This document shows, piece by piece, positions 19,195 through 28,182 of a DNA stretch of 64,000 nucleotides. Under the pieces are notes generated by a model. That model was given only the letters and a program-made list of their open reading frames with translations, did not search any database and was not told the origin of the DNA. The stretch is from UBA2377 sp964429385 (GTDB taxonomy: Bacteria; Verrucomicrobiota; Verrucomicrobiia; Opitutales; Opitutaceae): positions 1-64,000 of the forward strand of contig CAYSBR010000007.1 in NCBI GenBank assembly GCA_964429385.1, read 5' to 3'. How positions within the stretch are numbered: position 1 is the first letter of the stretch; every line of letters starts with the position of its first letter. The position numbers and the translations under genes were made by a program.

Positions 19195-19947
19195 ATGGCC
19201 ACGCAGGAATTCTATATCCGCAATGAGTCCGAGACCGAGGCCCGCGGGCCTTTCAACGTCGAACAGCTCGCCTCGCTGCTCGAAACCGGCCAGATCACGA
19301 CCGACACCCTTTATTACGACGCCACCACCGAGCAGTGGGCGAGCATCAGTGACAACGAGGAGCTGAAGGCCACCCTCTTTCCCGAGAAGAAAAAGCTCAA
19401 GGTGAAGTCCAAGGACAACCTCTCCCCGCTCAACGCTTCCTCCTCTGACAGCCGCCCCCCCATCACGGTGGATGACATGCTCGCCGCCGCCGAGGGCCGG
19501 ACCGAGGACACCAAGGACAAACGCGACCCCGTCCTCGCGATGTCCCGGGCCGCCGCCATCGGCACCTACAGCGGCATCGCAATGCTGCTCATCGCCGCCG
19601 CCGGCGAACTCCTGCCTTCCATTGACTTCATCATGGCCTTCGATCTGGGCCAGCTACTGACCCATCCGCTGGTGATCCTCGGCGTCCTGGATGTCGTACT
19701 CGCCCTCCTGCTGCTTCTCGGCATGGTCAACCTCTACCCCTTGGTGCGCTTTCGCGCCGCCCTTGGCCTCGGCTTCCTCGGATTCATTTTTTACACGCAG
19801 GGTCAAACCTTCGCCCTGCTCTCCGTCATCGCGGGTTCCGCCGGCCTTTACCTGAGCACCGTTTCCGTCAACCTTCTGCCCGTGGCAATCGCGGCGGTCA
19901 TCGGCATCGTCGGCATGCTCGGGGTGACCCGCCATCTGTTCGGATGA
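19195..19947 (+). CDS. GYF-domain membrane protein
   Basis: This 250-residue protein has an N-terminal GYF_2-type domain (residues 4-60: FYIRNESETEARGPFNVEQL, then DTLYYDATTEQWASI). A charged linker rich in Lys and Ser follows, and then from residue 120 several hydrophobic helices (IAMLLIAAAGELLPSIDFIM, VVLALLLLLGMVNLYPLV, then two more). GYF_2 domains bind proline-rich peptides and are common at the N-terminus of bacterial membrane proteins. Function is unknown. It lies 19 bp upstream of the BrkB-like gene and may be co-transcribed with it. Confidence 0.8.
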   Translation: MATQEFYIRNESETEARGPFNVEQLASLLETGQITTDTLYYDATTEQWASISDNEELKATLFPEKKKLKVKSKDNLSPLNASSSDSRPPITVDDMLAAAEGRTEDTKDKRDPVLAMSRAAAIGTYSGIAMLLIAAAGELLPSIDFIMAFDLGQLLTHPLVILGVLDVVLALLLLLGMVNLYPLVRFRAALGLGFLGFIFYTQGQTFALLSVIAGSAGLYLSTVSVNLLPVAIAAVIGIVGMLGVTRHLFG

Positions 19948-19966
19948 TCAACCGGCGCCGGGCCTC

Positions 19967-21514
19967 ATGATCGCGCGACTGGTGGCTCTCTGGAAGCAGT
20001 GGACCAATCTCTACCATAAGGAGATTTGGCGGACTGGCTACCTGAAGGATCGTTCCCCACGGGGCCGGCTCTACTCCCTGCTGCGGATCATCTCCACCAG
20101 CCTCACCGGACTGGAAGATAACAAGGTCTTCAGCCGGGCGGCGGCGCTCACCTTCAGCTCACTCCTCGGCCTCGGCCCGCTCGTGGCCATCGCCGTGCTC
20201 GTCGCCGGCTTCGTGCTGGATCAGAACGATCCCCACCTCGCGGCCAATTCACTGAACCGCCTGCTCCGTTTTGTCGCGCCCCAGATCGCCCTTCACGATG
20301 AAGTTCCCGCCGTGGAAGGGATGCCCAAAAGCGACCTCGTGACCGTGGCGGCAATGAACATTCCGCCCCCCGAAAACGCTCCGGCCGACGGCGCCACTCC
20401 GGCAGGCGACTCCGACATCGTCTCCCTGATTGACGGCTTCATCGCCGGCTCGCGCAACGGCGCGGTCGGCGCGGTCGGCGCCCTCACCCTCATTGCCATC
20501 GTTCTCCAGCTCTTCACCTCCATCGAAAGCGCCTTCAATGAAATCTGGGGCGTGCGACGGGGGCGCTCCTGGTTTGCGCGCATCGCCTTTTATTGGACCA
20601 TCCTCACGCTGGGAGCCGTGCTCTTCTTCGCTGCGGTCACCGGCCTTTCCGCCGGTGCCTTCTTCAACGCCTTCGCGGAGAAAATCCCTCTCGGACGGGA
20701 GCTGGTGGAGCTACTCCAGCTACTGCTGCCTTCGCTTTCCATGGTCGTGCTGGTCGCGATCCTCACCCTCTTCTACCGCTACATCCCCAACACCCATGTG
20801 CATTGGCGCGCGGCCTTCATCGGCGCGGTGATCGTCGCGCTCCTGCTCGTGTTGAACAACTTTCTCGCCTTCCTTTACTTCCGCCGGGTCCTCCTCGCCC
20901 GCAGCCTCTACGGGTCGCTCGGCATCCTGCCCATCCTGATGATCGGCCTCTACGTCTTCTGGTTCTTTGTCCTGCTAGGCGGCCAGGTGTGTTACGCGGT
21001 GCAGAACGCACGCTTTCGCAACTCCCAGATCGTCTGGAACAATCTCGCCGAGTCCACCCGTGAACACCTCTCCCTCATCGTCCTGCTGACCGTCTGCCGG
21101 CGATTCCACGAGTGCCTCCCCCCCTGCACCTCCTCCCAGCTCGGCGACATGCTCAAGGTGCCCACCCAACTGCTCAACGAAAGCCTCTCGCGCCTCATCA
21201 GCATGAACCTGATCACGGCCATCCCGCCGCCACCCGGCCGCAACGCCACGGATCACAGCTATCAGCCCGCCCGGCCGCTCAACCGCATCACCCTCGGCGA
21301 ATTCAAGCGACTGGATGATGACCTCGGGGCGGACACCGGCAGCGCCGTGTTCACCGAGCTTGATCCGATCGTCACCCGCTACGCCCAAGCCACTTCCGAT
21401 TTCTTTCGCGCCGATTTTTTCCAGAAGGATGTGGAGACACTTTTCCGGGATTTCCCGATGGCTGAATCCCGCCCCCCGTTTGCTTTCGGGGTCACCCGGC
21501 CGGCCTCGTCCTGA
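19967..21514 (+). CDS. YihY/BrkB-family inner-membrane protein
   Basis: This 515-residue protein has the six-helix YihY/BrkB core: KVFSRAAALTFSSLLGLGPL near residue 50, then FTSIESAFNEIWGVRRGRSW, TLFYRYIPNTHVHWRAAFIG and FWFFVLLGGQVCYAVQNA. The region between helices 1 and 2 is enlarged (residues 95-160). A cytoplasmic C-terminal domain (residues 365-430: TSSQLGDMLKVPTQLLNESL) looks like a winged helix, as in the long form of the family. The old name ribonuclease BN for this family is incorrect; the true function is not established. Confidence 0.9.
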   Translation: MIARLVALWKQWTNLYHKEIWRTGYLKDRSPRGRLYSLLRIISTSLTGLEDNKVFSRAAALTFSSLLGLGPLVAIAVLVAGFVLDQNDPHLAANSLNRLLRFVAPQIALHDEVPAVEGMPKSDLVTVAAMNIPPPENAPADGATPAGDSDIVSLIDGFIAGSRNGAVGAVGALTLIAIVLQLFTSIESAFNEIWGVRRGRSWFARIAFYWTILTLGAVLFFAAVTGLSAGAFFNAFAEKIPLGRELVELLQLLLPSLSMVVLVAILTLFYRYIPNTHVHWRAAFIGAVIVALLLVLNNFLAFLYFRRVLLARSLYGSLGILPILMIGLYVFWFFVLLGGQVCYAVQNARFRNSQIVWNNLAESTREHLSLIVLLTVCRRFHECLPPCTSSQLGDMLKVPTQLLNESLSRLISMNLITAIPPPPGRNATDHSYQPARPLNRITLGEFKRLDDDLGADTGSAVFTELDPIVTRYAQATSDFFRADFFQKDVETLFRDFPMAESRPPFAFGVTRPASS

Positions 21515-21573
21515 GCGGGCACTTCACCCTTGCCTCACAAGGGCCGCCACCTACTTTTGCTGGTTTTCCCACC

Positions 21574-23235
21574 ATGATCACCTGGCTCCAGCGCAACATG
21601 CAGCGGCACTACAAGATCCTTTTCGGGGTGCTGCTCATTGTCATCATCGTTTCCTTCGTCTTCGTCACCAACGCCTCATCCGGACTGGGCTGGGGTGACC
21701 GCACGGTCGCCAAGCGGGAGTTCTTCGGCTACAATCTCGCCTCGGCGGAAGACCAGGCCCGTCTCTACGGGGATGCCCAGCTGAGCGCCACCCTGCAGGT
21801 GGGTTATACCGATTTCGGCGCCGAACAGATCCAGAACTACGCCTTCCAGCGGGTCGCCGCCCTTCATCTGGCCGAACAGCTCCACCTGCCCGCCGCCACC
21901 AAGAAAGACGTCGAGGACTACATCCGCGCCCTGCCTGTCTTCCTTGATGAAAACGGTCAGTTCGACGCCAGCCGTTACACCTCTTTCCGCGACTCGCTCC
22001 GTATCCAGGGTCAGGTCACCGAAGCCGATGTTTTCCGCGTCCTGTCGCAGGACGTACGCGCCGGCAAGGCCCAGGAACTCCTGGGCGGGCCCGGCTACGT
22101 CCTCGCCCACGATGTGCGCACCGCCCTCGCCCGCATGGAAACCAGCTGGAGCCTCGGCCTCGCCACCGCCGACTACACCGCCTACAAGCCCACGATCGCA
22201 CCATCCCAGGCCGAGCTGACCAAGTTTTTTGAGGAAAACAGCTTCCGCTATGAAATCGGCCCCCGCGTCGCCGCCAGCGCCGTGGTATTCAATGCCACCG
22301 ATTACCTCGCCGCGGTCCAGGTGAGCGAAGAGGACATCCGTTCCGTCTTCGACGCCGCCCCTTCCCGCTTCCTCAAGCCCGCCGATGCCAGCGGTGCGCA
22401 GCAACTCGCCACCGCCGATGACTACGCAATCGTGCGCGACCAGGTCGAAGCCGAGCTGAAACTCCACCTTGCCCGCAGCCTCGCCGCCAAAGCCGCTTCC
22501 GACCTCGCCTATGCCCTTTACGAGGGCCAGGCCGCCGGCAACTCGGACGCAGCCAAGGCCTTCCTCGCTTCCCGCAACGTTCCCCTTCGCTCGCTGGCTC
22601 CCTTCACCCGCGAAGCCGGTCCGGTCGAGTTCGACCAATCCCCGGAAATCGCCGCCGCCGCCTTCCGCCTGAATCAATCCCGCCCGCTTTCCGATGCCGT
22701 GACCCATCGCAATGGTGCCGTCATCCTGCTCTGGCAGGAAACCGAGCCTTCCCGGACACCCTTCTTCAACGAAGTCGGCGCCCGCGTCACGGCCGACTAC
22801 ATCGAGAACGAGAAACGCAAACGCTTCGTCGAGCTCGGCCGCACCTTGAAAAGCGCCATCGAAACCCGCCTCAAGGCTGGGGACACATACGAGGCGGCCG
22901 CCGCAGCCGCCGGGGCCGCCCACGGTCTCACCCTCAAGGTCAGCCAGCCCGCTCCCTTCATTGCCCGCGAACCGGCCGCCGACCTGAACCAGGCCGTGTT
23001 CAGCACGCTCGACCGCCTCGAAAAAGGCCAGGTCTCCGACATGGTCATCACCGCCGAACAAGGCCTGTTCGTTTACGCGATCGACAAGCAACTGCCCGAC
23101 CTCACCGAAGCCAATCCCCAGTATGCCGCCATCCGCGGCCAGCTGGCCGCGCTCACGGCGCGCCTCGGTGCCAGCTCGGTCATCGCCGGCCTGGTCGAGG
23201 AGGAGCTGAAGCGCTCCGAGCCGAAGTTCAACTGA
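21574..23235 (+). CDS. PpiD/SurA-like membrane-anchored periplasmic chaperone
   Basis: This 553-residue protein has a short cytoplasmic N-terminus and one transmembrane helix (ILFGVLLIVIIVSFVFV, residues 14-31). A helical SurA_N-type chaperone region follows (AEQIQNYAFQRVAALHLAEQ, then ATKKDVEDYIRALPVFLDEN, FDASRYTSFRDSLR). The C-terminal half has a weak parvulin-like stretch (KGQVSDMVITAEQGLFVYAI). It matches PpiD-type folding factors that help proteins leaving the Sec translocon; whether the prolyl isomerase is active is unclear. It is followed by a strong intrinsic terminator. Confidence 0.85.
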   Translation: MITWLQRNMQRHYKILFGVLLIVIIVSFVFVTNASSGLGWGDRTVAKREFFGYNLASAEDQARLYGDAQLSATLQVGYTDFGAEQIQNYAFQRVAALHLAEQLHLPAATKKDVEDYIRALPVFLDENGQFDASRYTSFRDSLRIQGQVTEADVFRVLSQDVRAGKAQELLGGPGYVLAHDVRTALARMETSWSLGLATADYTAYKPTIAPSQAELTKFFEENSFRYEIGPRVAASAVVFNATDYLAAVQVSEEDIRSVFDAAPSRFLKPADASGAQQLATADDYAIVRDQVEAELKLHLARSLAAKAASDLAYALYEGQAAGNSDAAKAFLASRNVPLRSLAPFTREAGPVEFDQSPEIAAAAFRLNQSRPLSDAVTHRNGAVILLWQETEPSRTPFFNEVGARVTADYIENEKRKRFVELGRTLKSAIETRLKAGDTYEAAAAAAGAAHGLTLKVSQPAPFIAREPAADLNQAVFSTLDRLEKGQVSDMVITAEQGLFVYAIDKQLPDLTEANPQYAAIRGQLAALTARLGASSVIAGLVEEELKRSEPKFN

Positions 23236-23259
23236 GTCCGGCGCACACAGCCTGTATCA

Positions 23260-23286
23260 GGCGGGGTTTACCACCCCGCCTTTTTT
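23260..23286 (+). terminator. Rho-independent terminator after the PpiD-like gene
   Basis: A GC-rich hairpin with 8-bp arms GGCGGGGT and ACCCCGCC, a 5-base loop, and six consecutive T residues, 25 bp after the stop codon at 23235. Confidence 0.92.
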
Positions 23287-23543
23287 GTGCCCTCATTCGC
23301 CGCGGCACCTCCCTGCCCGCCTCCTCAAAACCAGGACCACTCATCCATACAGCGGACCGTTCGACCTTTTTTGACTCGGCAACCCTTCACCGGGCCGCGA
23401 TTTCTTCTCCCTTGCCATGAATTTTCCTGCAACCATCGCCGGGGCTGGCGCGTCATAGGCCAAGAGGATTCCCCGTATGCGGAAAATCCCGTAACTTTTG
23501 GCTCCATCGCGTGTTCTCATCCTGCTTCTCTTCCTTTTTCACC
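23287..23543 (+). other. Non-coding leader before the TolC-like gene
   Basis: With the terminator, this makes a 308-bp gap. It contains an imperfect hairpin at 23466-23489 (GGATT/AATCC outer arms, CCG/CGG inner) about 55 bp before the chosen start of the TolC-like gene. I see no convincing promoter hexamers or coding potential. Confidence 0.35.
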
Positions 23544-25013
23544 ATGTCGTTTTCAACTTTCCGCCCGCTGCTCCTCCTGCTCGCCGCCGCCCTGCCACTG
23601 TCCGCCCAGCCTGCCGGCGACCCGGTTTTGACCCTGGAAGAGTGCATCGCCCGCGCGTTGGAAAAAAACTTCGACCTGCAAATCCAGGCCTACGACACCG
23701 CCAACGCCCGCGAATCTCTCACCGCCTCCAAGGCCGGTTTCGACCCCACCTTCACCGCACGCACCAGCCGCTCCGTCAGCCAGAGTGACAGCGCCGCCAC
23801 CACGCTGGTCGGCACGCGCAGCGAGTCCAGCGACACCCGGGTGGGCGTTTCCCAGCGCATCGTCTCCGGCGCCACCGTCAACCTGAGCGGCAGCCTCAAT
23901 CGCAGCGAGACCAACAACCTTTTCAGCACCCTCAATCCCGCCTACAACGCCGACGTCTCCCTTTCCGTCACCCAGCCCCTCCTGAAAGGCTCCGGCATCG
24001 CCGTCAACAAAGCCGCCATCAACCGCGCCACGATCGGCCTCGAACGCGCCGGGATCGACTTCGACGCCCGCATCCTCCAAGTGGTGCGCAGCACCGAGAC
24101 CGCTTATTACAACCTCGTTTTCGCCCGCGAACAACTCAAGGTTCGCCGTGCCAGCCTCGCGCTGGCCGAGCGGCTGCTCGACGAAAATCAGACCCGCCGC
24201 ACCACCGGCGTCGCCACGGATCTCGACGTGCTGCAGGCCGAGGTCGGCGTCGCCAACGCCCGACGCAGCGTCCTCGACGCGGAGCGCCTCACCCGCGACC
24301 GGCAGGACGAACTCCTCAGCCTCATCGGCCAGTTCGAGTTCGACCTCGCGCTCGGCGAAGTTGCCCTCCCCTCCCTGAGCACCCCCATTCCCGATTTTAC
24401 CGCCTCCTACCAGCTCGCCCGCGAGCACCAGCCCGACTATCGCTCGCTGAAGGCCGCCATTGAGCAACTGGAGATCGACGTCGTGACCGCCCGCAGCGAG
24501 AGCCGGCCATCCCTCGACCTCGGTGCCGCCCTCGGCCACAACGCCCGCGATCGCTCCGCCGGCAGCGCCCTTGATCGCCTGCCCGATGGCGACGGCTACG
24601 CCTGGCAGGTGGACCTCTCTCTCAGTGTGCCCTGGGGCATGCGCTCCGAGCGCGCCCGCCGCCGCATCGCAGAGAACAACCTCCAGCGCGAACAGGCCCG
24701 CCTCCAGCAGGTCGAGCAGAACCTGATGGTGCAGGTGCGGGCCGCCGTACGGGCCGTGGAAACCAACATTGAAAGCGTCAGTATCTCCGCCAAAGCCACC
24801 GAGCTCAGCGAGCGCCAGTATGAGCTCGAGAAAGCCCGTTTTGATGCCGGTCTTTCCACCAGCCGCCTCGTCCTTGAGGCTCAGGACAGTCTGGAAAACG
24901 CCCGGGTCTCCGAACTTCAGGCCAAGGTCAATCTGCGCAACGCCCTCGCCGATCTGCATCGCCTCGAAGGCAGCTCACTGCAGCGCTACAACCTCGCGCA
25001 AGCCTCCGATTGA
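23544..25013 (+). CDS. TolC-family outer-membrane efflux protein
   Basis: This 489-residue protein has a signal peptide (RPLLLLLAAALPLSAQ). Two repeats of the outer-membrane efflux protein family follow: LTLEECIARALEKNFDLQIQ near residue 25 and long coiled helices such as RRTTGVATDLDVLQAEVGVA and ELSERQYELEKARFDAGLST. It would form the trimeric outer-membrane channel of a tripartite exporter. The MacA-MacB genes at 14821-18188 are the nearest possible partners, but they are several genes away. ATG 23544 is chosen over GTG 23511 because the signal peptide begins there. Confidence 0.9.
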   Translation: MSFSTFRPLLLLLAAALPLSAQPAGDPVLTLEECIARALEKNFDLQIQAYDTANARESLTASKAGFDPTFTARTSRSVSQSDSAATTLVGTRSESSDTRVGVSQRIVSGATVNLSGSLNRSETNNLFSTLNPAYNADVSLSVTQPLLKGSGIAVNKAAINRATIGLERAGIDFDARILQVVRSTETAYYNLVFAREQLKVRRASLALAERLLDENQTRRTTGVATDLDVLQAEVGVANARRSVLDAERLTRDRQDELLSLIGQFEFDLALGEVALPSLSTPIPDFTASYQLAREHQPDYRSLKAAIEQLEIDVVTARSESRPSLDLGAALGHNARDRSAGSALDRLPDGDGYAWQVDLSLSVPWGMRSERARRRIAENNLQREQARLQQVEQNLMVQVRAAVRAVETNIESVSISAKATELSERQYELEKARFDAGLSTSRLVLEAQDSLENARVSELQAKVNLRNALADLHRLEGSSLQRYNLAQASD

Positions 25014-25018
25014 CCGGC

Positions 25019-25609
25019 ATGACCGCCGCTCCCTTTCCCGCCGCCCTCCGCGCGCTGCTCCTGCTCTGGCTCTTCCTCGCGCTCGCTGCGGGCAAGGTCC
25101 AGCTACTGGCCGCACAGCCCCCGCTGGTCGCCCAGTTGCTCATCCCGGCCCTGGCTTTTGCCCTGCTCCTCACCCGGCGCATCGCCTCCGTCCAAGCCTG
25201 GCTGAAGACCAGCAACCCCCGCACTCTGGTTCTGCCACATGTCCTGCGCCTCGCCGGAATCTACCTCCTGATGCAGGCCTCCGCAGGCATTCTGCCTCGC
25301 GCTTACTATCAGGCCGGCCTCGGCTCACTCGTCACCGGTTCCCTGGCTCTCATTCTCTGCCTGCTGCCCTTGACCCCGGCCCGCCGGCACAGCGCCTTCA
25401 CCGTCTGGAACGTCGTCGGCCTCATGGACCTCGCGCTGCTCCTCCTCGCCGGCTTCAGCCTTGCCCTCGCGCAACCTGCCGCCCTCGCCCCCTTTCACAC
25501 GCTGCCGCTCAGCCTCATTCCCACCTTTTTCGCCCCCCTCTACCTCGCCATCCACCTGCATCTCCTGCGCCAGCCCGCGCCGCTGGATGCGCCGGCGTCA
25601 ACTCCTTGA
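25019..25609 (+). CDS. Small integral membrane protein, function unknown
   Basis: A 196-residue, strongly hydrophobic protein with about six predicted helices (LRALLLLWLFLALAAG, LLIPALAFALLLT, VTGSLALILCLLPL, MDLALLLLAGFSLALA, LIPTFFAPLYLAIHLHLL). It starts 5 bp after the TolC-like gene, so it is probably co-transcribed. I do not recognise the family. A TTG at 25010 is an alternative start overlapping the upstream stop. Confidence 0.65.
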   Translation: MTAAPFPAALRALLLLWLFLALAAGKVQLLAAQPPLVAQLLIPALAFALLLTRRIASVQAWLKTSNPRTLVLPHVLRLAGIYLLMQASAGILPRAYYQAGLGSLVTGSLALILCLLPLTPARRHSAFTVWNVVGLMDLALLLLAGFSLALAQPAALAPFHTLPLSLIPTFFAPLYLAIHLHLLRQPAPLDAPASTP

Positions 25610-25628
25610 AGCTTGAGGCTGAGCCCGG

Positions 25629-26015
25629 ATGGGCAACTGTCGGCCCATGAAAGATTGGATCAGCGCTCTGGTTCAGATCGGGCCGGTTCTACTCGTGCTG
25701 TGGTGGTTGGGTCGCCACAACGGGCAGCGTGGGAAACTGACGGTGCGTGAGGTCGGGCTCGCCCTCCTCGCCTCCGGCCTCTGCTCCTTGATCGGAACCC
25801 TGTTTTTCGGATTGTCCGTCTTTGGCAAAGATACGGTCTCCGATGGAGAAGAAGCCGTCGGGATGGCACTGTTGATCGTAGTGCTCGGCGTCGGCGCGCT
25901 CTGCTGCCACTATTTGTTTTTCGTGCTGCTTCCCACCCTCGCAGGACACTTGCGCAATCAGCGAAAGCCGGACCGGACCAAATCACCGTCACCGGACCAA
26001 ACACCTCCGGTCTGA
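25629..26015 (+). CDS. Small membrane protein, function unknown
   Basis: A 128-residue protein with three hydrophobic segments (WISALVQIGPVLLVLWWLG, VGLALLASGLCSLIGTLFFG, VGMALLIVVLGVGALCCHYL) and a basic, proline-rich C-terminal tail. An internal ATG at 25647 (122 aa) is an equally plausible start. No family recognised. It lies between the membrane protein at 25019 and the regulator at 26097. Confidence 0.55.
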   Translation: MGNCRPMKDWISALVQIGPVLLVLWWLGRHNGQRGKLTVREVGLALLASGLCSLIGTLFFGLSVFGKDTVSDGEEAVGMALLIVVLGVGALCCHYLFFVLLPTLAGHLRNQRKPDRTKSPSPDQTPPV

Positions 26016-26071
26016 GCAGGCTTTTCCGCCCGCTGTATCCAATTCGTGATTGAGCAGCCGGATGCGGACGC

Positions 26072-26086
26072 TGTCATCCAATGACA
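26072..26086. promoter_or_regulatory. Inverted repeat TGTCAT-CCA-ATGACA
   Basis: A perfect 6-3-6 inverted repeat ends 10 bp before the start of the FCD-AraC regulator gene and is followed by CCGGACAT (26091-26098), which resembles a half-site of the palindrome at 26870-26885. The position suggests autoregulation; this is inference. Confidence 0.4.
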
Positions 26087-26096
26087 CATTCCGGAC

Positions 26097-26867
26097 ATGC
26101 AGGATACCTATCGCGAACTCTGCCGGCTGCGCTCCACCCTGGAAGCCTTTGCCGCCACCCGGCTGCCCGGTCACCCGGGACGTGAGGCCCTCCTGCGTAC
26201 GCTGCACGCGCATCTGGGCCGCCTGAAGAGCTGCGCCCGTCGGGGGGACTACGAGGCCTTCCATCAGGCCGACATGGCACTGCATCACACCCTTGTCGCC
26301 TCCTGCCCGGTACCCACGCTGGAAGCGTCCTGGCTCGCCACCACCCGCGCCCTCGACGCGGATATCCTCACGGTGAAAAAAGCGCACTGGCCCAGCCTGA
26401 TGGCCCTCTATCGCGAGCACGAATTGTTGCTCGCAGCCTGGGCTTCGTCAGAGCCAGCCGTGATCGAGCAGGCCACACATCACCATCTGGAAGTCGGCTG
26501 GTATCGCCACGCCCTCGCCGCCGGCCGTCTGCCCGAGGCGGGCGAAGCCGTGGATCGTGTGGCCTCGTTTCTCTCCGCCCATTATGCGAGCGCCATCAAC
26601 CTGGAGTGGGTCGCAGCCAATGTCGCCTTCATGAGTCCGCGGCACCTGACGCGTCTCTTCTCCGCGCACTTCGGGCAGGCGCCTTGCGCATGGCTGCGCC
26701 GTCACCGCTTGGAGCGCGCCGCCCAGTTGCTCATGACCACCGACCTGGCAATCGCCAGTATCGCCCGGAAGGTCGGCTACGCCACTGCTTCCCACTTCGC
26801 CCGCGACTTTCGTCGGCAGCACGGACGCACCCCGCAGGCCCACCGGCACGCCGCATGCACCGGTTAA
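26097..26867 (+). CDS. Transcriptional regulator with FCD ligand domain fused to an AraC-type HTH
   Basis: Residues 1-150 of this 256-residue protein look like the helical FCD ligand-binding domain of FadR-type GntR regulators: YRELCRLRSTLEAFAATRL, then DYEAFHQADMALHHTLV, REHELLLAAWASSEP and THHHLE, giving the spaced Asp/His residues that bind a metal. Residues 160-256 are an AraC/XylS double helix-turn-helix (VDRVASFLSAHYASAINLEW, MSPRHLTRLFSAHFGQAP, IASIARKVGYATASHFARDF). FCD normally follows a GntR winged helix, so this order and pairing is unusual. It lies upstream of, and on the same strand as, the sialidase-like, kinase and aldolase genes, so it probably senses a sugar acid and controls them. 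Confidence 0.82.
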   Translation: MQDTYRELCRLRSTLEAFAATRLPGHPGREALLRTLHAHLGRLKSCARRGDYEAFHQADMALHHTLVASCPVPTLEASWLATTRALDADILTVKKAHWPSLMALYREHELLLAAWASSEPAVIEQATHHHLEVGWYRHALAAGRLPEAGEAVDRVASFLSAHYASAINLEWVAANVAFMSPRHLTRLFSAHFGQAPCAWLRRHRLERAAQLLMTTDLAIASIARKVGYATASHFARDFRRQHGRTPQAHRHAACTG

Positions 26868-26869
26868 AC

Positions 26870-26885
26870 TGTCCGGTTTCGGACA
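26870..26885. promoter_or_regulatory. Palindrome TGTCCG-GTTT-CGGACA
   Basis: A perfect 6-4-6 inverted repeat begins 3 bp after the regulator's stop codon, about 94 bp upstream of the sialidase-like gene. It is a good candidate operator for the downstream catabolic genes; CCGGACAT recurs at 26091. Confidence 0.45.
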
Positions 26886-26978
26886 TGCCGCTGACCAGCC
26901 GCAGCCAAAAAAGCCGCGGCTCTGCCGCTTCCGATTGTCCCGGGTTGCGCGCAGGATATCCGGTTCAATTCCCTCAGC

Positions 26979-28175
26979 ATGTCCACCTCCCCCGAACTCC
27001 TCGCCCTCACCGCATCCACCCTGATCCCGCCCGTGCTCAATACCCGGCCCTTGCCCGACTATGGCTACGACCGGCTCGATTACGGCATGACCATCGGCAT
27101 CGAACGCACTTCAGGCGACCGGCTATGGGCCTGCTGGGTGGGAGGCGGTGATAATGAAAAGGCCTTCTTCGTCCTCGCGACCAGTGACGATGCGGGCGAC
27201 ACGTGGTCCGCCCCCCGGCTCGTGATTGATCCCCACGACAAGGCGCTCCCCTATTCCCGGGGCACGATTGTCGGCAACCTCTGGCTCGATCCACATGGGC
27301 GCCTCTGGCTTTTTTTCGACCAGGCACTGAGCCACTACGACGGCCGGGCCGGCACCTGGTTCACCCGCTGTGATCAGCCGGATGCCGCAGACCCGCAATG
27401 GACCTCGCCCGTGCGTATCTGGGATGGATGCGCCCTCAACAACCCCATCATCCTCGCTTCCGGCGAATGGTTGCTGCCCGTCTCGCTTTGGGACCGGGAA
27501 AAAATCGCGGCCCCTTTCAAAGACGCGTTTCACGAACTGGATCCCTACCGCATGGCCAACGTGCTGGTTTCCCGCGATCATGGCGCCACTTGGGAACGTC
27601 GGGGCGGGGTCGCCTACCCGCATCCTGAGTTCGACGAACCCCAATTGGTCGAACGGCGCGACGGCACCCTCTGGATGACCGCACGCACCCACCACGGCCT
27701 GTGGGAAAGCGGGTCGCAGGATGGCGGCGCCACCTGGGCACCGCCGGTCCCCTCAACCATCGCCACCGCCAATTCGCGCCACCTGCTCCGCCGACTGCGC
27801 TCCGGACGACTGCTCCTGGTCAAACATGGACTCACCCCGGACACCTGCCCCGGCGTCGCTTACCAGCCCGGGGCCCGCTCACTGCTCACGGCCTTTCTTT
27901 CCGAGGATGACGGTGCCACCTGGCGCGGCGGACTTCTGCTCGATGAGCGCGAGCCCGTCAGCTACCCCGATTTCACGCAGGCCCGGGATGGGCGCATCTT
28001 CATTTCCTACGACTACAACCGCGACCATGAAGGGCACATCCTGCTGGCCCGGATCACCGAAGAAGATATCCTAGCCGGGAGCTGCGTGTCATCCGGATCC
28101 GCCCTCCGCCTTCTGATCAGCGCACCCAGTCCCGCCGCCGTGACCGCTCGCCGCCAGCGGGAAGGAAAATCCTGA
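26979..28175 (+). CDS. Sialidase-fold (BNR/Asp-box) glycosidase-like protein, cytoplasmic
   Basis: This 398-residue protein is a six-bladed sialidase-type propeller with four Asp boxes: SDDAGDTWSAP, SRDHGATWERR, SQDGGATWAPP and SEDDGATWRGG. No signal peptide is visible, so it should act in the cytoplasm on imported oligosaccharides, unlike secreted sialidases. Sialidase-superfamily proteins include many non-sialidase glycosidases, so substrate cannot be assigned. It is the first enzyme gene of the 26979-29987 cluster, followed after 7 bp by the kinase gene. Confidence 0.78.
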   Translation: MSTSPELLALTASTLIPPVLNTRPLPDYGYDRLDYGMTIGIERTSGDRLWACWVGGGDNEKAFFVLATSDDAGDTWSAPRLVIDPHDKALPYSRGTIVGNLWLDPHGRLWLFFDQALSHYDGRAGTWFTRCDQPDAADPQWTSPVRIWDGCALNNPIILASGEWLLPVSLWDREKIAAPFKDAFHELDPYRMANVLVSRDHGATWERRGGVAYPHPEFDEPQLVERRDGTLWMTARTHHGLWESGSQDGGATWAPPVPSTIATANSRHLLRRLRSGRLLLVKHGLTPDTCPGVAYQPGARSLLTAFLSEDDGATWRGGLLLDEREPVSYPDFTQARDGRIFISYDYNRDHEGHILLARITEEDILAGSCVSSGSALRLLISAPSPAAVTARRQREGKS

Positions 28176-28182
28176 TCCGGAT

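Noticed and set aside
26979..28175. Secreted sialidase
   Set aside because: Asp boxes support the fold, but there is no signal peptide and no sialic acid pathway genes nearby, so neither secretion nor true sialidase activity is claimed.
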